A DNA stretch of 64,000 nucleotides from Chalara sp. BL73 (GCA_918026815.1 CAKJVC010000142.1:310001-374000); one strand, 5' to 3'; shown: positions 1-12,546, numbered from the stretch's first letter. The notes: generated by a model not told the origin, from the sequence alone. Made by a program: numbers and translations.

Positions 1-1014
1 CTGAGTATCTACAGACTCCCAGATAGCTTGCACAAATCGTGCGAGCTGTGTGCTGCGTATCACTAGTTGTCAAGAACAGGTGGCTGACCCAGGGGTTTTC
101 AGACACTCGAGAGCATCACCTAGCCCGAGCATTGGCAGCAAGACGAAATAACGATGACACAATTCATGATACCCAGGCCCTTTTTCTTTTTCTCATACGT
201 TGCTCTTTGATACACCACTGCTCTTCAATACGCTCGAGCTAGCAAATTGTGGCGTAGCAGTTAGCGAACATGTGGCATTAATTGACCAACCGAGTCGGCC
301 TACTCAGTGCTGGTTCTATTATTTGCCTTCATGAAAAATTGTGTAATTTCTTGACTTTCAGTATGGCGGGTGATCCAACACTGCAATCAGGGTTTACGGG
401 ACATGGCTCTTAGGAGAGGAAAGGCTACGGGGTAATAGGTCTTCACCTAACGTCAGATTTGAAATCACGGCGGGGTTTTCCTTTGCATGAGGCCAGATAA
501 ATGATTACGGAACAGTGAATAGAAGCAAGCGCTGGGGTTTTCCAGGCAATTCCCCGGTTCCTGAGAACCATCCGCTCGATCCCTCATCCTAAGACGTGAT
601 TTGCACTTCCCTTCACGACCTAACCCCGTTCAACCCCCGACCATATTACATGACGTGCAATGGGGGGAAGCGTTACCACAAAGCCCCTCCCCTCGCCCTG
701 TGGAAAGGCTATCCTAGCGCTTAGAGTGCTGCTACTAACACACAGACCGAAGAATTCTCATTGAATTCCCTTTAAGTACAAACTTTGAAGCAAAAGCTTT
801 CACGAAAAACTTTGGCCATGACAGGCTCTACCTGGCTCCATCCGTCAACCCGATCCAAAAATCCCTACCAAAGATAGCCAACCCAGGGCATATCCAAGTT
901 CCCAGATTTCATGAAACTCCCCATCCTAAAGAACACCATTCGCTGCCTAATATACATCCTCGCTGTAAAAAAAATAAAAAATAAAAAAGCTATAGCTAGC
1001 GGTACACGCATAGT
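1..1014. other. Gene-free stretch downstream of the Zn2Cys6 regulator gene
   Basis: No open frame here has splice signals or a recognisable motif. The longest, at 39-242 (+), is short and of odd composition. An A-rich run near 967-987 lies just past the stop codon of the minus-strand regulator and may belong to its 3' untranslated region. Nothing else seen. Confidence 0.5.
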
Positions 1015-3265
1015 TCAGAGCGCCAGGTAGCTTCCGATCAAGCTCTCTGTGTTTTCTCCGCCGTAATTAGCGGCTTTCTTCAGCATTATTTTGATTTCCC
1101 TCTCCCACTCTTCTTTCTTCATCGCCTCGTCCTGTTGGCTCTGGCTCTGGTTCTGGTCTTGTTGTGCTTGCCCCGGGCTATGAACATTCGCCAGAGATGC
1201 TCGTGGGGTCGTGCTGGCTGGGCTAGCACTGCTTCCTCCGTGACGATTCGGGCTCTGATAGTTCTGGTGGCTCTGAGACGGAGTTATGGGCTCCGCGAAT
1301 TTGGAGATTGTGGTTGTGGTGATGGGGACATGGGCTGGGGGTTTTGTGGATGAGGCCCTTTGGTGTGGTTTTGTACCGAGCGGCATGTGGCCCATGAGGT
1401 CGCGGCGCACGATCATGGAGGGGAGGCGGAGGAGGAACTGTTTCCGTTAGTCGGTTGGGCTCTTTCTTGCCACACGGGTAGAAGAAAGAAGGTGGCAACG
1501 TGATGGAGACTTACGCTTCCAATGACTCTGGCCTGATTTAAGCCCATCACGTCTGCAATGAGGTTCATGCGTCCCCGAATCCACAATCTCTGGTTGTCCG
1601 TCGCGTAGTCACTTGATGTAACACAGAGAAGGGGCCAAATGCAGTAAAATCCACCCAAGGCCTTCGAGCTCGTTACATTGTCCGTCCCAGACGCAAACCC
1701 ACTCAGATCACCTGGTTTCAGGGCACCGTTCTCATCGATACGCCACCCAAGATGATAAGGTATAGATGCCAGGATATCGACTACCATGTCTGCGCCGACC
1801 CTAGAGCAGTAGGTATATTCTGGCATCGTCCTATAGTCAACCGGATAGCCAACCCACGCTGCACATCTAATAATTAATCCTACAAGAAATAACCGCGACA
1901 CTCTCGCCTGATTCCAAACATGCGCAATAAGTAAATCACTATAGATATCCACGCGTCCAGGACAAACTTCCGCTTTCAACAAATCACCACCAGGTACGTG
2001 ATCTACCCACGCCACGGTCTTGTACCGCCATTCTTCTGGCAGCGTTTCTTCCCAGGCTACGAACTCGTGATCCATGGCTTGGCAGCGCTTCATGATTTGT
2101 AGAACACGCTCAAAGTTCTCGGACGTCCTGGGAGAGGCGGCCAAGAGAGTGTTCACTTCATAGCGAGACTCAGCGAGACGGAGCATGATTCTTGTTACTG
2201 TTATGCCAGGTCCGTCCCTTGTGACGTCTTGGCCGGGTATCCACCATTCGACACTAGCTTGGGGGGGTTTGGAGTGGGACATGCAGTTTATGAGCTGAGA
2301 CTGTAAGTGATGCTGTAAAATAATAGACCAGGCCTAGCTCACCATTTGTTGACGAACCGATAAGAAAAGTGCTAGCCCCGTCTTCGTCCTTAACTGTTTC
2401 CTTCCCCTCATCTTAGTGAGTTGCGCTGCTCCATCAATATGTGAGCCCCATGCCATCACATTAGATTTCTCTGCTGTGATGCTCTGATTTTGTTAGTGGA
2501 GATCGGATAGATAGGGTTTTGCACAAACCTCGAAGAATCCCAATAATATGATAGAAGCAAGCGTAGCATCTGTCTTCTGTTGCGCCGGGTTCTGAAGTGC
2601 TATATTGACTGCCTTTAATGCTCTGCCATACTGACTGAAAGCTTGTAGCATCAAGCCACTACCCCGAGCGCTTGGTCGATTAGCCAGGGCTGCCAGAGCA
2701 ACAGCGGAAAATGCAATCGATATATGTGAGTCCGGCTTCTCTGTCTTGATGATCGGTACCAGGAAGTCGAAAGAACCACGCGATGACGCGTCTCGAGGCA
2801 TCCGGACAAAATTCGAGATGAAGAAACAAGGTGCCTGGTCCTCGGTGGGTACGGCTAGATAGCCAGGTAAACCGTCTCGGGAGTCATAGGTTGAGATGAT
2901 CAAGGACTTTGGGTCATCTTGTTCTTCTTCTTCATCTAGGCTATCGAGAAAGAGCTCTTTGGAATGGGTAGCACCAAACTCCTTGAATTGAACGCCTCGT
3001 CTTGCTCGGCGCTCGGTAGCTTTGGTCTCATTGCGAAAGACAATGTCGAAATCGTCTTTATACCCTGGACATTGCCGCCGTGACTTCTTACATTGATTAC
3101 AGGTAGGCTTTGTCTCATCACACTAAGTGGAAACCCGTAATTAGCTACTTGGTCTGCATACCCTGGGAATATAAATACAATAAGATCTGTAAAATGGTGG
3201 AATACCTTGATCCTTCGGGTTCTGCACATCTGGCAGCCCCGGGATGGTTTACCACAATATACCAT
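1015..3265 (-). CDS. Zn2Cys6 fungal transcription factor
   Basis: Predicted nuclear sequence-specific regulator of 665 residues. Five exons join in frame: 3265-3206, 3122-2529, 2483-2343, 2294-1515 and 1437-1015; introns are 83, 45, 48 and 77 bp. The first intron splits the zinc cluster. After splicing, residues 11-38 show C-x2-C-x6-C-x6-C-x2-C-x6-C, the binuclear zinc cluster, with basic residues RTRRIK between the second and third cysteines. The cluster sits at the extreme N-terminus, followed by an acidic stretch and a long helical region resembling the fungal-specific transcription factor domain (Fungal_trans_2/DUF3468 type). The C-terminus is rich in Ser, Pro, Thr and Gln. The start is the ATG just before the cluster. 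The target genes cannot be inferred. All frames are open, so it looks functional, unlike its neighbours at 5.5-10.7 kb. Confidence 0.88.
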
Positions 3266-5545
3266 CGTGGCCCAGAGGTCCCGGTAGTGGTATAAGCGCG
3301 CTTATTCTCGAAGGCGTACCCAAAGGGTATGAAACCGGTAGACAGCCGGTTACACAGAGACGCAATAATATTTAACCTATCAAAAGGTCGGAAGTGATAC
3401 CGAGAAACGAGTAGTTCAGGTCCCATAAAGCTACAGCCTATGAGCAGAATGCTCTTCTACATGAAATCCCTTTGAGGCAACGACGGAATGTGGGAATTCT
3501 GCGTGGTGCACGCGATTTGTGGTTGTGCCTTGTTGTCTTTCCGCGACGCACCAGTACATTTGTACGCAGGGAGAAGTCCCATGCGTAATCTGTTCTTCCG
3601 TTGGTAGTAGTCTCGGAGGTGTAAAATCTTCAAACTGGTAGGAAAAGCAAATACCAGATGAACAGTTTCTTATAGAGGGTCAACGAGGATGTGAAGTAAT
3701 GGCAGGAAGAAACAATTTAGGATAATGACTTGGGATGTCGCAGCAAGCACGATAGTGCGGCTAGGATGAAGATCTTTTCCTTGTCCAGGATTCAAAAGAT
3801 TCAGTAACTTTGTACAGGGCGAACAATCCAATTGCAATAAAGTACAAAACGAAAAGAAGCAGGTGAAGCAGGGACCATTTTGCATGCAAGCTGCGGTCCG
3901 GGTGTCTGTGGTTTATCCCCGCCCGGTTTGACTAGGCTCGCTAGGGGCCTGGGTCGGCGCCTTTTGAGGGGTGGAAACAATGCGCCAGATGGTTGTTTGC
4001 ATTTAGTGCAGGAGGGTTCTCCTCATCCATCTCATTGGTCTGTCTGGAAGCAAAGGACCGGAGAGATATGGAGGGCCATCATCCTTGGAAATGCACATCA
4101 AATGGGCATAACTTCAGTGTGTTGTCCTTCTTCCCCAGTAAAGCGGTTGTCAACACCTGCCCATTCAAGCGTGCAACCAATGAAGGTGGCGAAACAAAGG
4201 AATGAATTGTATTTATCAAACTACAGTACGGTACACTAAGTTGGATATATCGGCAGGACTCAAGCATACAGGGGCTTGGAGAGAGGCTCCTTTTCTCAAG
4301 AAACCAAAAAGGTCTAGCGTAGCTTGGCAAAGGCGGAAGGCTCCAAGTCTGGTATCGAAACTGACGATTGCTGCTTGGGCAGGTCGAAAAAGACGAAAAG
4401 GCACAGATACTTAAATTGCATACGAGATAGATGACAGGAAACAATAAAATGCCTACGTGCATCATCTGCTACACCACCTTGGAGGAGGAGGAGGAGGTCA
4501 GTGAAGCAGGTTTGAGCTAAGCATTTTCAGCAGTTTTGGGGGCACTGCCGTACATAGGTGTAGGTGCCGTAACATGGGAGATGTGTCGCTGAAATAGAAA
4601 ACGAGACGTTTCGTGGCATCATATGTATGCGTATCTCGCGGCATCTCACCTATTACAATAAGTGTTTCTTCCAGGCGATAAATCTTTCGGATGATGCTTA
4701 GAATAGGAACTTCCATACCGGACAATCAATGTGCTTCCTACATGTGAGCGCCTCCGTGGAGAAATTCGCTTCTCCTTTCCCCAGCATACTGCGCCCGATC
4801 CCTGGCCGCATCATACCACCCACTACCGTACCATTCGCCGCCTCTAACTCAGTAGCTTCCCCGATTCTTAGAACCCGAGATCTCACATCTGGGCCCAGCT
4901 TCCGGGGCCTAGAGATCCCCTGATGCAACCTCAACTCTTAGTCATATCTGCATAACACACTTGTCTGCCGAAAGAGGTTTTGCTTTCAATTGAAGTCGAT
5001 ACCGCTGTCCGATGTCCAGATTAAAGAAGCAGTCATATCATGGAGGCAAGTGATCAACGACGACTACTGCCATTGTTGTCTGTGGAGCGAAGAAATATCT
5101 TTCCACTCGTGTAAGCAAAGTTGAGCGTTAACCCCTCACCAACAAACAAAATAAGACACAACACAAACTCGACGCACTTTGAATTGTTCACTCAGTGTTG
5201 AAGTCATTCATAGGAAAACGGCATATTTTAGGAATCATGTATTTTCGTGTTGCTCTCTCGAGATCTGTGAATCCATGCAAAGATACTTCTGGCCTGGCGT
5301 CTAGGGATATGTGCCAATACCAGTTGACGCCTCATTCCACATTTCAAATGCTCTTTTTATTTGCTCCCCTTGTGTCCATTACCTGCAACCAAATCCATGC
5401 TCTTTACAAATGAATACTCTAATATATCGTGAGACCCGACCAATAATCCTACCAACATAAACTATTGCTCATTGAACACTATATAAACGAATGCTGGTTA
5501 GCACTGTTTGATTCTCATGGGGAGTGAGAAGTTGCAAGTAAAACT
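3266..5545. other. Gene-free stretch of about 2.3 kb
   Basis: Upstream side of the Zn2Cys6 regulator gene. Several 60-130 codon frames occur on both strands (for example 3880-4239 + and 4079-4465 -), but they overlap each other, lack splice logic and match no family I recognise. A short GAG/GGA-rich run lies near 4482-4497. No repeat or RNA gene seen. Confidence 0.45.
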
Positions 5546-6330
5546 CTAGTCGGCAAAGCTTTGGCCATAAATACACTTACTTCCAGATACACCCTCCAAA
5601 TTTGGGCTTGCTCGTCTATTATCCATTTTGGGGGCGGACTCTTTCATAAACTCTTGTTGCATCTTACTCCGTTCTTTTCTAACCACTGAAACAGGTTTCG
5701 TGATACGGCCCTGCTCGCTGATACTAACACCCTTAATATCACGAAGCAGGTCCAGCACTAGCGCTCTCTGTTGTCTTTGCTGCACCCCTTGACGCATGAC
5801 GTAGTCTATACACTTATCGACAGATGCCGGTTGGATTCCAGGCAGACTGAGGAGAATCTGCTTCGGAGTCGGTGAGGGATGAATAGTATACGAGTATTGA
5901 TGCGATGAGCTGAGCAAGATCCTTTTGAACATCAACAAAGTAGTCTTCGTTGAGCGAAGATATGCAAGCCTTCAACACATCTGTGCTGATGAACTCGCGA
6001 ATAGTGGAGGAAAGTGGCGAATCCTGAATTACGGCAAAATCAGGAACGATGGAACGAAACACGCGAAGGACAACTCCACAGCAGCGACCATCTCGCATAC
6101 GGATGGCATGTGTGCAGAAAAGTAACAGTGGCTCCAGTATAGTCGAGGAAGTGAGGCAAAACTTGCGCATTGAAGGATAGGCCGAGGCAGGGTTACTATC
6201 TCCAACATAAGTAGACGCATCTTTAGCAGTCTCTGACTTCACTGGAGTATCTGTTGGCGTTAGCCTAGCCTAATGAAATACAACCAAGGCGATATTTACT
6301 TAGTCTCGCTGGGTCTAGTGCGATCTTGAT
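5546..6330 (-). pseudogene. Exportin-5/Msn5 3'-end fragment, frameshifted
   Basis: Remnant of a karyopherin-beta export receptor gene (exportin-5; yeast Msn5), which normally encodes about 1,200 residues; only about 270 C-terminal residues are present. Conserved family strings are readable on the minus strand: LEPLLLFCTHAIRMRDGRCC, VLRVFRSIVPDF, QKDLAQLIASILVYYSSLT, then in another frame PKQILLSLPGI and QRQQRALVLDLLRD. The two frames (6242-5814 and 5938-5546) are offset by one base, and the switch falls near 5895-5910 inside the conserved segment, so the reading frame is broken (net +1 or -2). A plausible intron remains upstream: donor GTAAAT after LDPARL, acceptor CAACAG near 6255. Homology stops near 6300-6330 and no start or N-terminal two thirds exist here. 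Family assignment is from remembered conservation. Confidence 0.72.
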
Positions 6331-6574
6331 CCCACAGCGAGATCTGTTCTCGGTGCTCGAAGAAAGGGTTACGTTGTGTAATAAATAAAGTTTACAGTCC
6401 CTCCTGAAGGAAGGCACAGAGTAAGTCTTTCTTGTGAATATCCCCCACCCCTCCCTACCCAGCTTCAAGCGCCCTAGTTCGAGTCCTTTTCCATCAATTA
6501 TATGAGCCCAGTCGATTCCTTGGCGTCTAGATTTTGTCGTTTATTAACTACACTCACTTTACTAACTACCTCAG

Positions 6575-8381
6575 ATGGAGGTCTTCCATGGAAGAGAAAG
6601 CCGAGGCTTTGTCTCTGGCCGTCTCGAAGATCTTAGGGGTATTGGACCTCCCCGCTTTGGAATCATTTGCTGCGCAACTCAGTACAACAAAGAGATAAGT
6701 CAGCGAGTCGGATTTGAGAATGCGGAGAGTCCCGATACATCAAGGCCAGCTCGAACTTCAGGAATGGCCATGACACGGGAGAACTCCCAAGAGCCTGACC
6801 CGGATAGAACAAATGATGCGCTCGTCACAGATCCTATGGGCACTTTATACGAAGTGACCAAACTACGAAATCTTAGGAGTTATCCTTACGGACATCTTCA
6901 TGCACCTCGCCCCACAAGTATAGAAGACGACTTTATCTCGAAAGGAATGGTTAGTGAGGCTGATGCTGATGAACTTTTCCGGGTATTTAGCACGTCACTC
7001 AATCATTATTTATGGGGAGGGGTCGCTCTCGCTCATGATAATTTAACCTCTGTACGGCAGTCTTCTTCCTTTTGCTGGCGGCCATTCTTACTGTGACCGC
7101 TCTGCACATACCGGGAAAGGAGAAGGTCTTCGATATTTGCTACAAGGAATTTATCGCACTCGTTTGTGATTCTATGTTCGAGCGCTATCACAGCCTAGAT
7201 GGAGTTCGAGCTCTCTGTGTTGGAGCATTTTGGCTTTCAGACGTCAGCTGTGAGTCTATCCGAAACGTATATTCTTGTAGCATACTCACGTTGACGCAGG
7301 GAAACTTTCTGGCCACGCTGTTAGAATTGCGACAGAACTGCACTTGCATCAGAATTATGCTCGAGTAATGCGAGGTTCAAGAGAACACTTCGAAGGCGCT
7401 AGACTATGGTACTTCTTATACGTCTGTGATCACCACTTCAGTATCGCTTATGGCCGGCCACCTGTAATTCAAGAAGACTCAACGATTACAAATCATGAAA
7501 AGTTCTTGTCGTTACCAGGAATCTCTCAAGCCGACTTTCGATTGCATAGTCAAGTGTCAATTTTCATTATTCTTACTAGGGTTTACAACACGTTCGGACC
7601 AGATATCCACCAGATGGTCGCAGAAGATGATCTCGTTCGATTACGGCATTTTAATGTTGCCCTTGATACATGGCGCATGAAATGGGAACCGCAGCTAGCT
7701 CCAAACCCTTATGTCGCGACCTATCCATCCAAGGGTGTTAGTCTTCATCTCCATTTTGCCAAATTACAGGTGAATTCTCTTGCCTTGCGTGGCATTCAAC
7801 AAGGAGTCATGCTTGAGCTGTCACTAGAACGGCGAGAGCTAGCAAACTTTGCCATTGCGTGTGCAACATCAATTCTCCAGACTGTGTTAGATGAACCTGA
7901 CATTCGAAACTCGGTCGTTGGAGTTCCCATTTACCTCCACACAATGATAACTTGCTCTGCAGTTTTCTTATTAAAGGTTCAGCACAGGTGGAAAGGCTAC
8001 AAATTGGGTACGGATTCTGAATTGATTCGGGAACTTGTGACCCGCATTGTACGCTTATTACTTGATGCAAGAGCCGGGGACAGACATCTTTCTTGCTATA
8101 TCGCAACAGGCCTGCACAAAATGCTAGATCGCGTCAACTCCTGGGGAACGGGCGAGAAACAGCAGCCGCCGCCCAATGTCGACGTAAACCACTTCAGTCA
8201 TGATCCGAGCCAATCAGCAGGTCAAGTGTGGGATCAGAACTTGTACGGAGGAGCTGATAACGGGATAATGCGTATGTTTGATGACTCGGTACCATTTTAT
8301 GATGAGCAGTTCTTTCCGCTAGGTTATTTCGACGTAGCCCCGGCTGCTGCACTGGATAATAATTATTCTCGGACTCGATAA
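6575..8381 (+). pseudogene. PrtT-like regulator gene, zinc cluster missing, frameshifted
   Basis: Derived from a Zn2Cys6 regulator of the kind annotated as protease activator PrtT-like; the long central region (motifs DPMGTLYEVTKLRNLR, YHSLDGVRALCVGAFWLSDVS, EGARLWYFLYVCDHHFSIAYGRPP) is a fungal transcription factor domain. From about 7070 to 8381 the frame is intact across a normal intron (7250-7299, GTGAGT...CGCAG). Upstream it is damaged. A plausible frame from the ATG at 6588 runs into TAA near 6700, where homology moves to the frame of 6575. A second break near 7060-7072 loses one base between QSSS and LLAAILTV. An intron-like end (CTAAC...CAG at 6551-6574) precedes the first exon, but no zinc cluster is found upstream, where the exportin fragment lies instead. 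It is probably non-functional. Confidence 0.7.
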
Positions 8382-9213
8382 TTAATTGTGATCAAGGATA
8401 CTATCTGCTTCCTTACGCTTTCCGCGAAATTGTGATATCACTTTTCTAGCATCAATTCATCTTTCAGGGATTAACCCACTCCAACATGGAGGACTTCCAT
8501 GATTCGTGGGATTGGTGGTCTGCAGCTTTTACTCTCCCCAGACTCGTTGTTTATATGAGGCAAGGAGTACCAAAATGGCTTTCAGCAGGTGCTCCATTGT
8601 GGTGTGCGGGAACGAAGTGTGGCGCCAAGTGATATTCAATTCTCTGCTTTTTTTTTTTCCTCCCGGGGGTTCGTAAGAATCATTAGTTTTAAAAACGATA
8701 CTTTTCAGCTGACAGCTCTTAAAAGCCTTGAGGCCATATATAAGTGTTGCAGGCTTAAACAAGTTTTTGATTTTTCGATCAAGCGTAAAAACGCTTATAG
8801 AATGTGTGTTTTTAAATAAGGCATTCTGGGACCTCCCTGGAAAAAAAATTGCAGAATTGGAATATCACTTCTAAGCAAATCGCGCAAAGAAATGCGCACC
8901 GCGGTCTTCTGTCCGTCGGTCCCCCATTCTTCCCAGGCCGCCCTGGATCATGGCTTGGATCTCGGTTCTGGGCGCAAATGCTTGCCTTGAAGGCTGGGCA
9001 TTCATGAAATTGTTGAATTATTACCCCAGTCCCCAGAACACCCCTCACCCCAGAGTGGATATAAAGATGTAGATGCTTGCCAGTTAATATCGACCATCGA
9101 GCTCCTTCCAATCCACTCAGTCGTATCTCGCATCACTCATATCTTAAATCACAACTTGGGTACCAGCAAGGGCCAGCTTCCACCCTCTCCAAAATCAATT
9201 GCCACCTGCAAAA
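8382..9213. other. Gap upstream of the MFS pseudogene
   Basis: Holds poly-T and poly-A runs (near 8649 and 8841) and a small hairpin (AAGCGT-AAAA-ACGCTT near 8782-8797). It probably contains the 3' end of the regulator pseudogene and the former promoter of the transporter. No supported gene. Confidence 0.45.
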
Positions 9214-10742
9214 ATGGGAGATATCAAGGCAGAAGACTCTTCCCACATCGAAATGGATGCCGGTGCAACAAAGAGCGGTGTGACCGCTGAGGAGCTCGAA
9301 ATCCAACAAGCATTGAGAAACTATGTACCAGGTACCGAAGCTGAGAAAAGCTTCGACGAAAGATTGACCTTCACTTGATGCCAATTTTGTGGGTCATGTA
9401 CATTCTAAATTATATTGATCGGACCAATATCGTAAGTCAAAGAGCGCAGGTTGTACAAGAAGTTACATTAACAGATCCAGGGAAATGCAAGAATTGCTGG
9501 AATGGATGTTGATCTTAAATTGGATGCCCAAAGATACGCATGGGTCCTCTCGATCTTCTTCTTTGGATATTTGATATGCGAAGTCCCGTCCAATATGATT
9601 CTAAGCCGCACGCGTCCATCCATCTTCCTACCGTCGATTATGCTGACATGGGGCGCGTTGAGCGCCGTCATGGCTACTGCTCCCAACTACTCATCGATGC
9701 TTGCGTTCAGATTCATCCTGGGATGCATCGAATCCGGATTTTTCCCTGGTGTCCTGTTCGTGATGAGCTGCTGGTATACGACTGCTGAAATTGGAAAGCG
9801 ATTTGCTATTTTCTACAGTGCTGCTGTCCTGTCGGGAGCTTTTGGGGTCTGCTTGCTGGTGGTATTACTGGGGGCTGCACAATGCTCACGGAATCAGTGG
9901 GTGGAGATGGCTCTTCATCATTGAAGGTGTTGCCACTGTTGGGGTTGCCATCATCGCAAAGTTCATCCTCCTTGATTTCCCACACTCTTCCTCCGTTCTC
10001 AGCTTGGAGGAACGCCAATTGGCCACTGTCCGGATTATGGCCGACAGCCGGGCATCTGGATCATCCAATGGTGAACGACTCAGCCACTGGGAAGCATTCA
10101 AAGCCGCAGCTACCGATCCCCGAACTTATGCCTTCATGTTCTTGTTCGTCCTTGATGTTGGTGCCGGAACGATCTCGTACTTTATTCCTACCATCACTAA
10201 ATCACTTGGCTACAAAACTGTTATCGCCCAGTATATGACCGTACCAGTGTACGCAGTTGCAACGGTGTGTCTCAATATTTGCGCCTACTCTGCGGATCGA
10301 CGAAACGACCGCCGATGGCACATCTCTGGCGCCCTCACCCTTGGATTCATCTGCGCTATGGTCTGCGCAATTGTTGAGAAGCCGGTGGTGCGATACGTCA
10401 TGCTCTGCTTCGTGGCTTCGGGAATTTGGAGCGCTCCCACTCATCCTGGCCTGGGCATCCAAGACCATCGATCTGCCGGCCGAGAAGAGGGCTATTGCTA
10501 TCGCGATGATTAACGCCGTTGGCAACCTGTCTTCGGTATACGGAAGTCAGATCTGGCCTACCAAGAGCGCTCCTGGTTACACGCTCGGTTGGGGTATCAC
10601 TGCTGGATTTCTAGGCCTTGGGGCTTGTGTTGCCGTATTGATTCCAATTTTTATCAAGCTCGTTCCAAATACGCCAACGCAGGCTGAGCGAGCTTTGCAA
10701 GAGAGATCAGAGAGAGTGGCTGCGGAAGCCGAGGCAATGTAG
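9214..10742 (+). pseudogene. MFS transporter pseudogene (ACS family, Dal5-like)
   Basis: Once a plasma-membrane major facilitator of the anion:cation symporter family (relatives carry allantoate, pantothenate or nicotinate). Recognisable segments in order: N-terminal TAEELEIQQALRNYVPGTEAEK; PILWVMYILNYIDRTNI read in a shifted frame; FFFGYLICEVPSNMIL; APNYSSMLAFRFILGCIESGFFPGV; SGWRWLFIIEGVATV; and LPAEKRAIAIAMINAVGNLSSVYGSQIWP. The intron at 9432-9480 keeps good signals. Reading needs frame changes near 9355 (giving TGA at 9376), near 9842-9847 in a G run, near 9870-9876, and near 10425-10440. Four breaks in an otherwise well-conserved gene indicate recent inactivation. The substrate cannot be named. 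Confidence 0.82.
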
Positions 10743-12546
10743 TAAACATTTGATAATATATGATATCTAGAAGCAATAATAAATTTTCTTGATGATACTT
10801 CTCCTACCTTCATGACTTCAACGTAGCCTCACCAACTGTGTACTATGCATCAGATTCCTATGCTACCCGACGCAACTCTCCCCCATTCAGCTGCGAATAT
10901 GTCCGGAACAGCAACCTTCAAGGAAGTCGCTGTGCTTCTCAACCCTCCTATTTTTATTCCCGCACCGCCGTGGCTGATCGGGCTGGGGAGATTTTCTAGC
11001 ATGGCTGCATACGCCGCTAGCTTGATTGGTCACCTACGCCATTCAAGAACGCCTCCGCCCTTCTGGAAAATTCCCAGTCAGGTGATCTGACGCCGTCATG
11101 GTGAATTCTCAGCCACAGCTTTAAAGCCAAGGCGAAAGTTTTTTAAGTAGTTTTTTTTCCCCCCTTAACGACGCTGGAAGAGGCGGTGTCGAGGAAACCG
11201 GAACATGCACGGCTGCTGAATACCCGTGCGCGTTTTTACGTCTTTGAACGGGCATGCATCGTAAATTGATTCGATGGCTTGCGGTCGTTCTAGAGAAAAT
11301 GCGGTATCCCTTCCGTTTTCTCTGTTGATCTGGCACCTAGGGCGCATCCGGCTCACATGCCGCAACGGACGAATTCGTCTTGCCGGTTTCCCAGCCTAGC
11401 ATGTTTGCAATTACGCTCCGCATATGGCGAATTGGGATATCATGTCTGGAACCTATGGAATGCTCTTTATGTCTGGCCGCTTATGTCCGGTCACTTATGC
11501 CCGGTTCACTTATGCCCGGTCAGACAATGCTCGGATTTTGGCAACTTGGAGTGTGGCAAGGATCGGGGAGAAGAAAGGGACTGTGCATGAGTGTTGTGCG
11601 CGACGGTGAGGATTGAGCGTTGCTACGGGTCGCGGATGTAGTAGAGTGGGATAGAGCAGGAGTCCATCTTGAACTATCGCCCAGTAGAGGCCCTAACTGT
11701 GTATATCATATTTCAGTGCCGTAATTTCTGATTACCCGAATTAGAAAGCCCATGGTATATTTTTGGACAGGGCCAAAATTATTAGTAATGGAGCCTCTGT
11801 GGCGAGGACGATGCTGCACGCTTATCGGTGACCCTGGGGCCATTGACCCTTAGACGAAAGGCTTTTCCGTTGCTAATAGTTTTGGATATATGAAAGTAGA
11901 TCCCAACAACTGAGATGAAGCACTTAGAAAGGACAGACCCCCCGCCCCCACAAAACTAAGAAGACCTAGCAAGTATCGCCAAGTCCCTAGCGTGCAGCGC
12001 TACCATATTTCTCCGAAGAAATACCGCACCGCCACCGGGATGCCCCATCAACAATCAATGCGGCTTTGGATTACCCGGCCGCGATTCCTCGTAACCCACT
12101 CTCAACACCACTCACAAGCTTTGGCCGGATATCCTACATCTTCCGCGAAGCTAGCCTTGCCATACACCCATACCGTTTCTCAGACACCCGGGTTTCCAAC
12201 TCTCGCCTGGCCATCTCGTAGCGTGGCCGGGGAAACCTCGGGAGAAGTAGGTCTATAGGGGATCCATTCGGAGGCGAAGCCGCCATGTTGAAGAAGAGCT
12301 TCGGTTTGTGGGTGATGAGTTGGTGTTAAAGGATTGCGTGATGAGGAGTTCGAGGGTAACATCGGGGACTGAGTGGAAGGTGTCTGGAAGAATGAGGAAT
12401 GGTTTGACCTGAGGAGTTTGTGCCTATCATTGAGTGCCATGTTTTAGGTAATATTGATAGCGATTTCGAATTGAGGCTGATATACCTATTCGCACGGATG
12501 CCTTGAGGTTGTTGAAGTATTAATGTATATATCGCAGTCTCGATCA
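10743..12546. other. Gap of about 1.8 kb between the MFS relic and the next regulator
   Basis: Contains the 14-bp minisatellite listed separately and overlapping short frames on both strands with no recognisable product. GC-rich patches (11.0-11.4 kb) alternate with AT-rich ones. No transposon coding sequence or RNA gene seen. Confidence 0.4.
11467..11523. repeat. Four-copy 14-bp minisatellite
   Basis: Four head-to-tail units start at 11467, 11481, 11495 and 11510, consensus TTATGYCYGGYCRC, with one 15-bp unit. The copies differ by one to three bases. It lies outside any supported gene. Confidence 0.8.

Noticed and set aside
5895..5930. A 34-nt GTATAC...GCAG segment that would restore the exportin fragment's frame as an intron
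   Set aside because: Too short for a fungal intron, and removing it would delete residues conserved in the family; a frameshift is more likely.
6470..6485. GTTCGAGTCC, another T-loop-like string
   Set aside because: No matching stems; isolated chance match between two pseudogene fragments.
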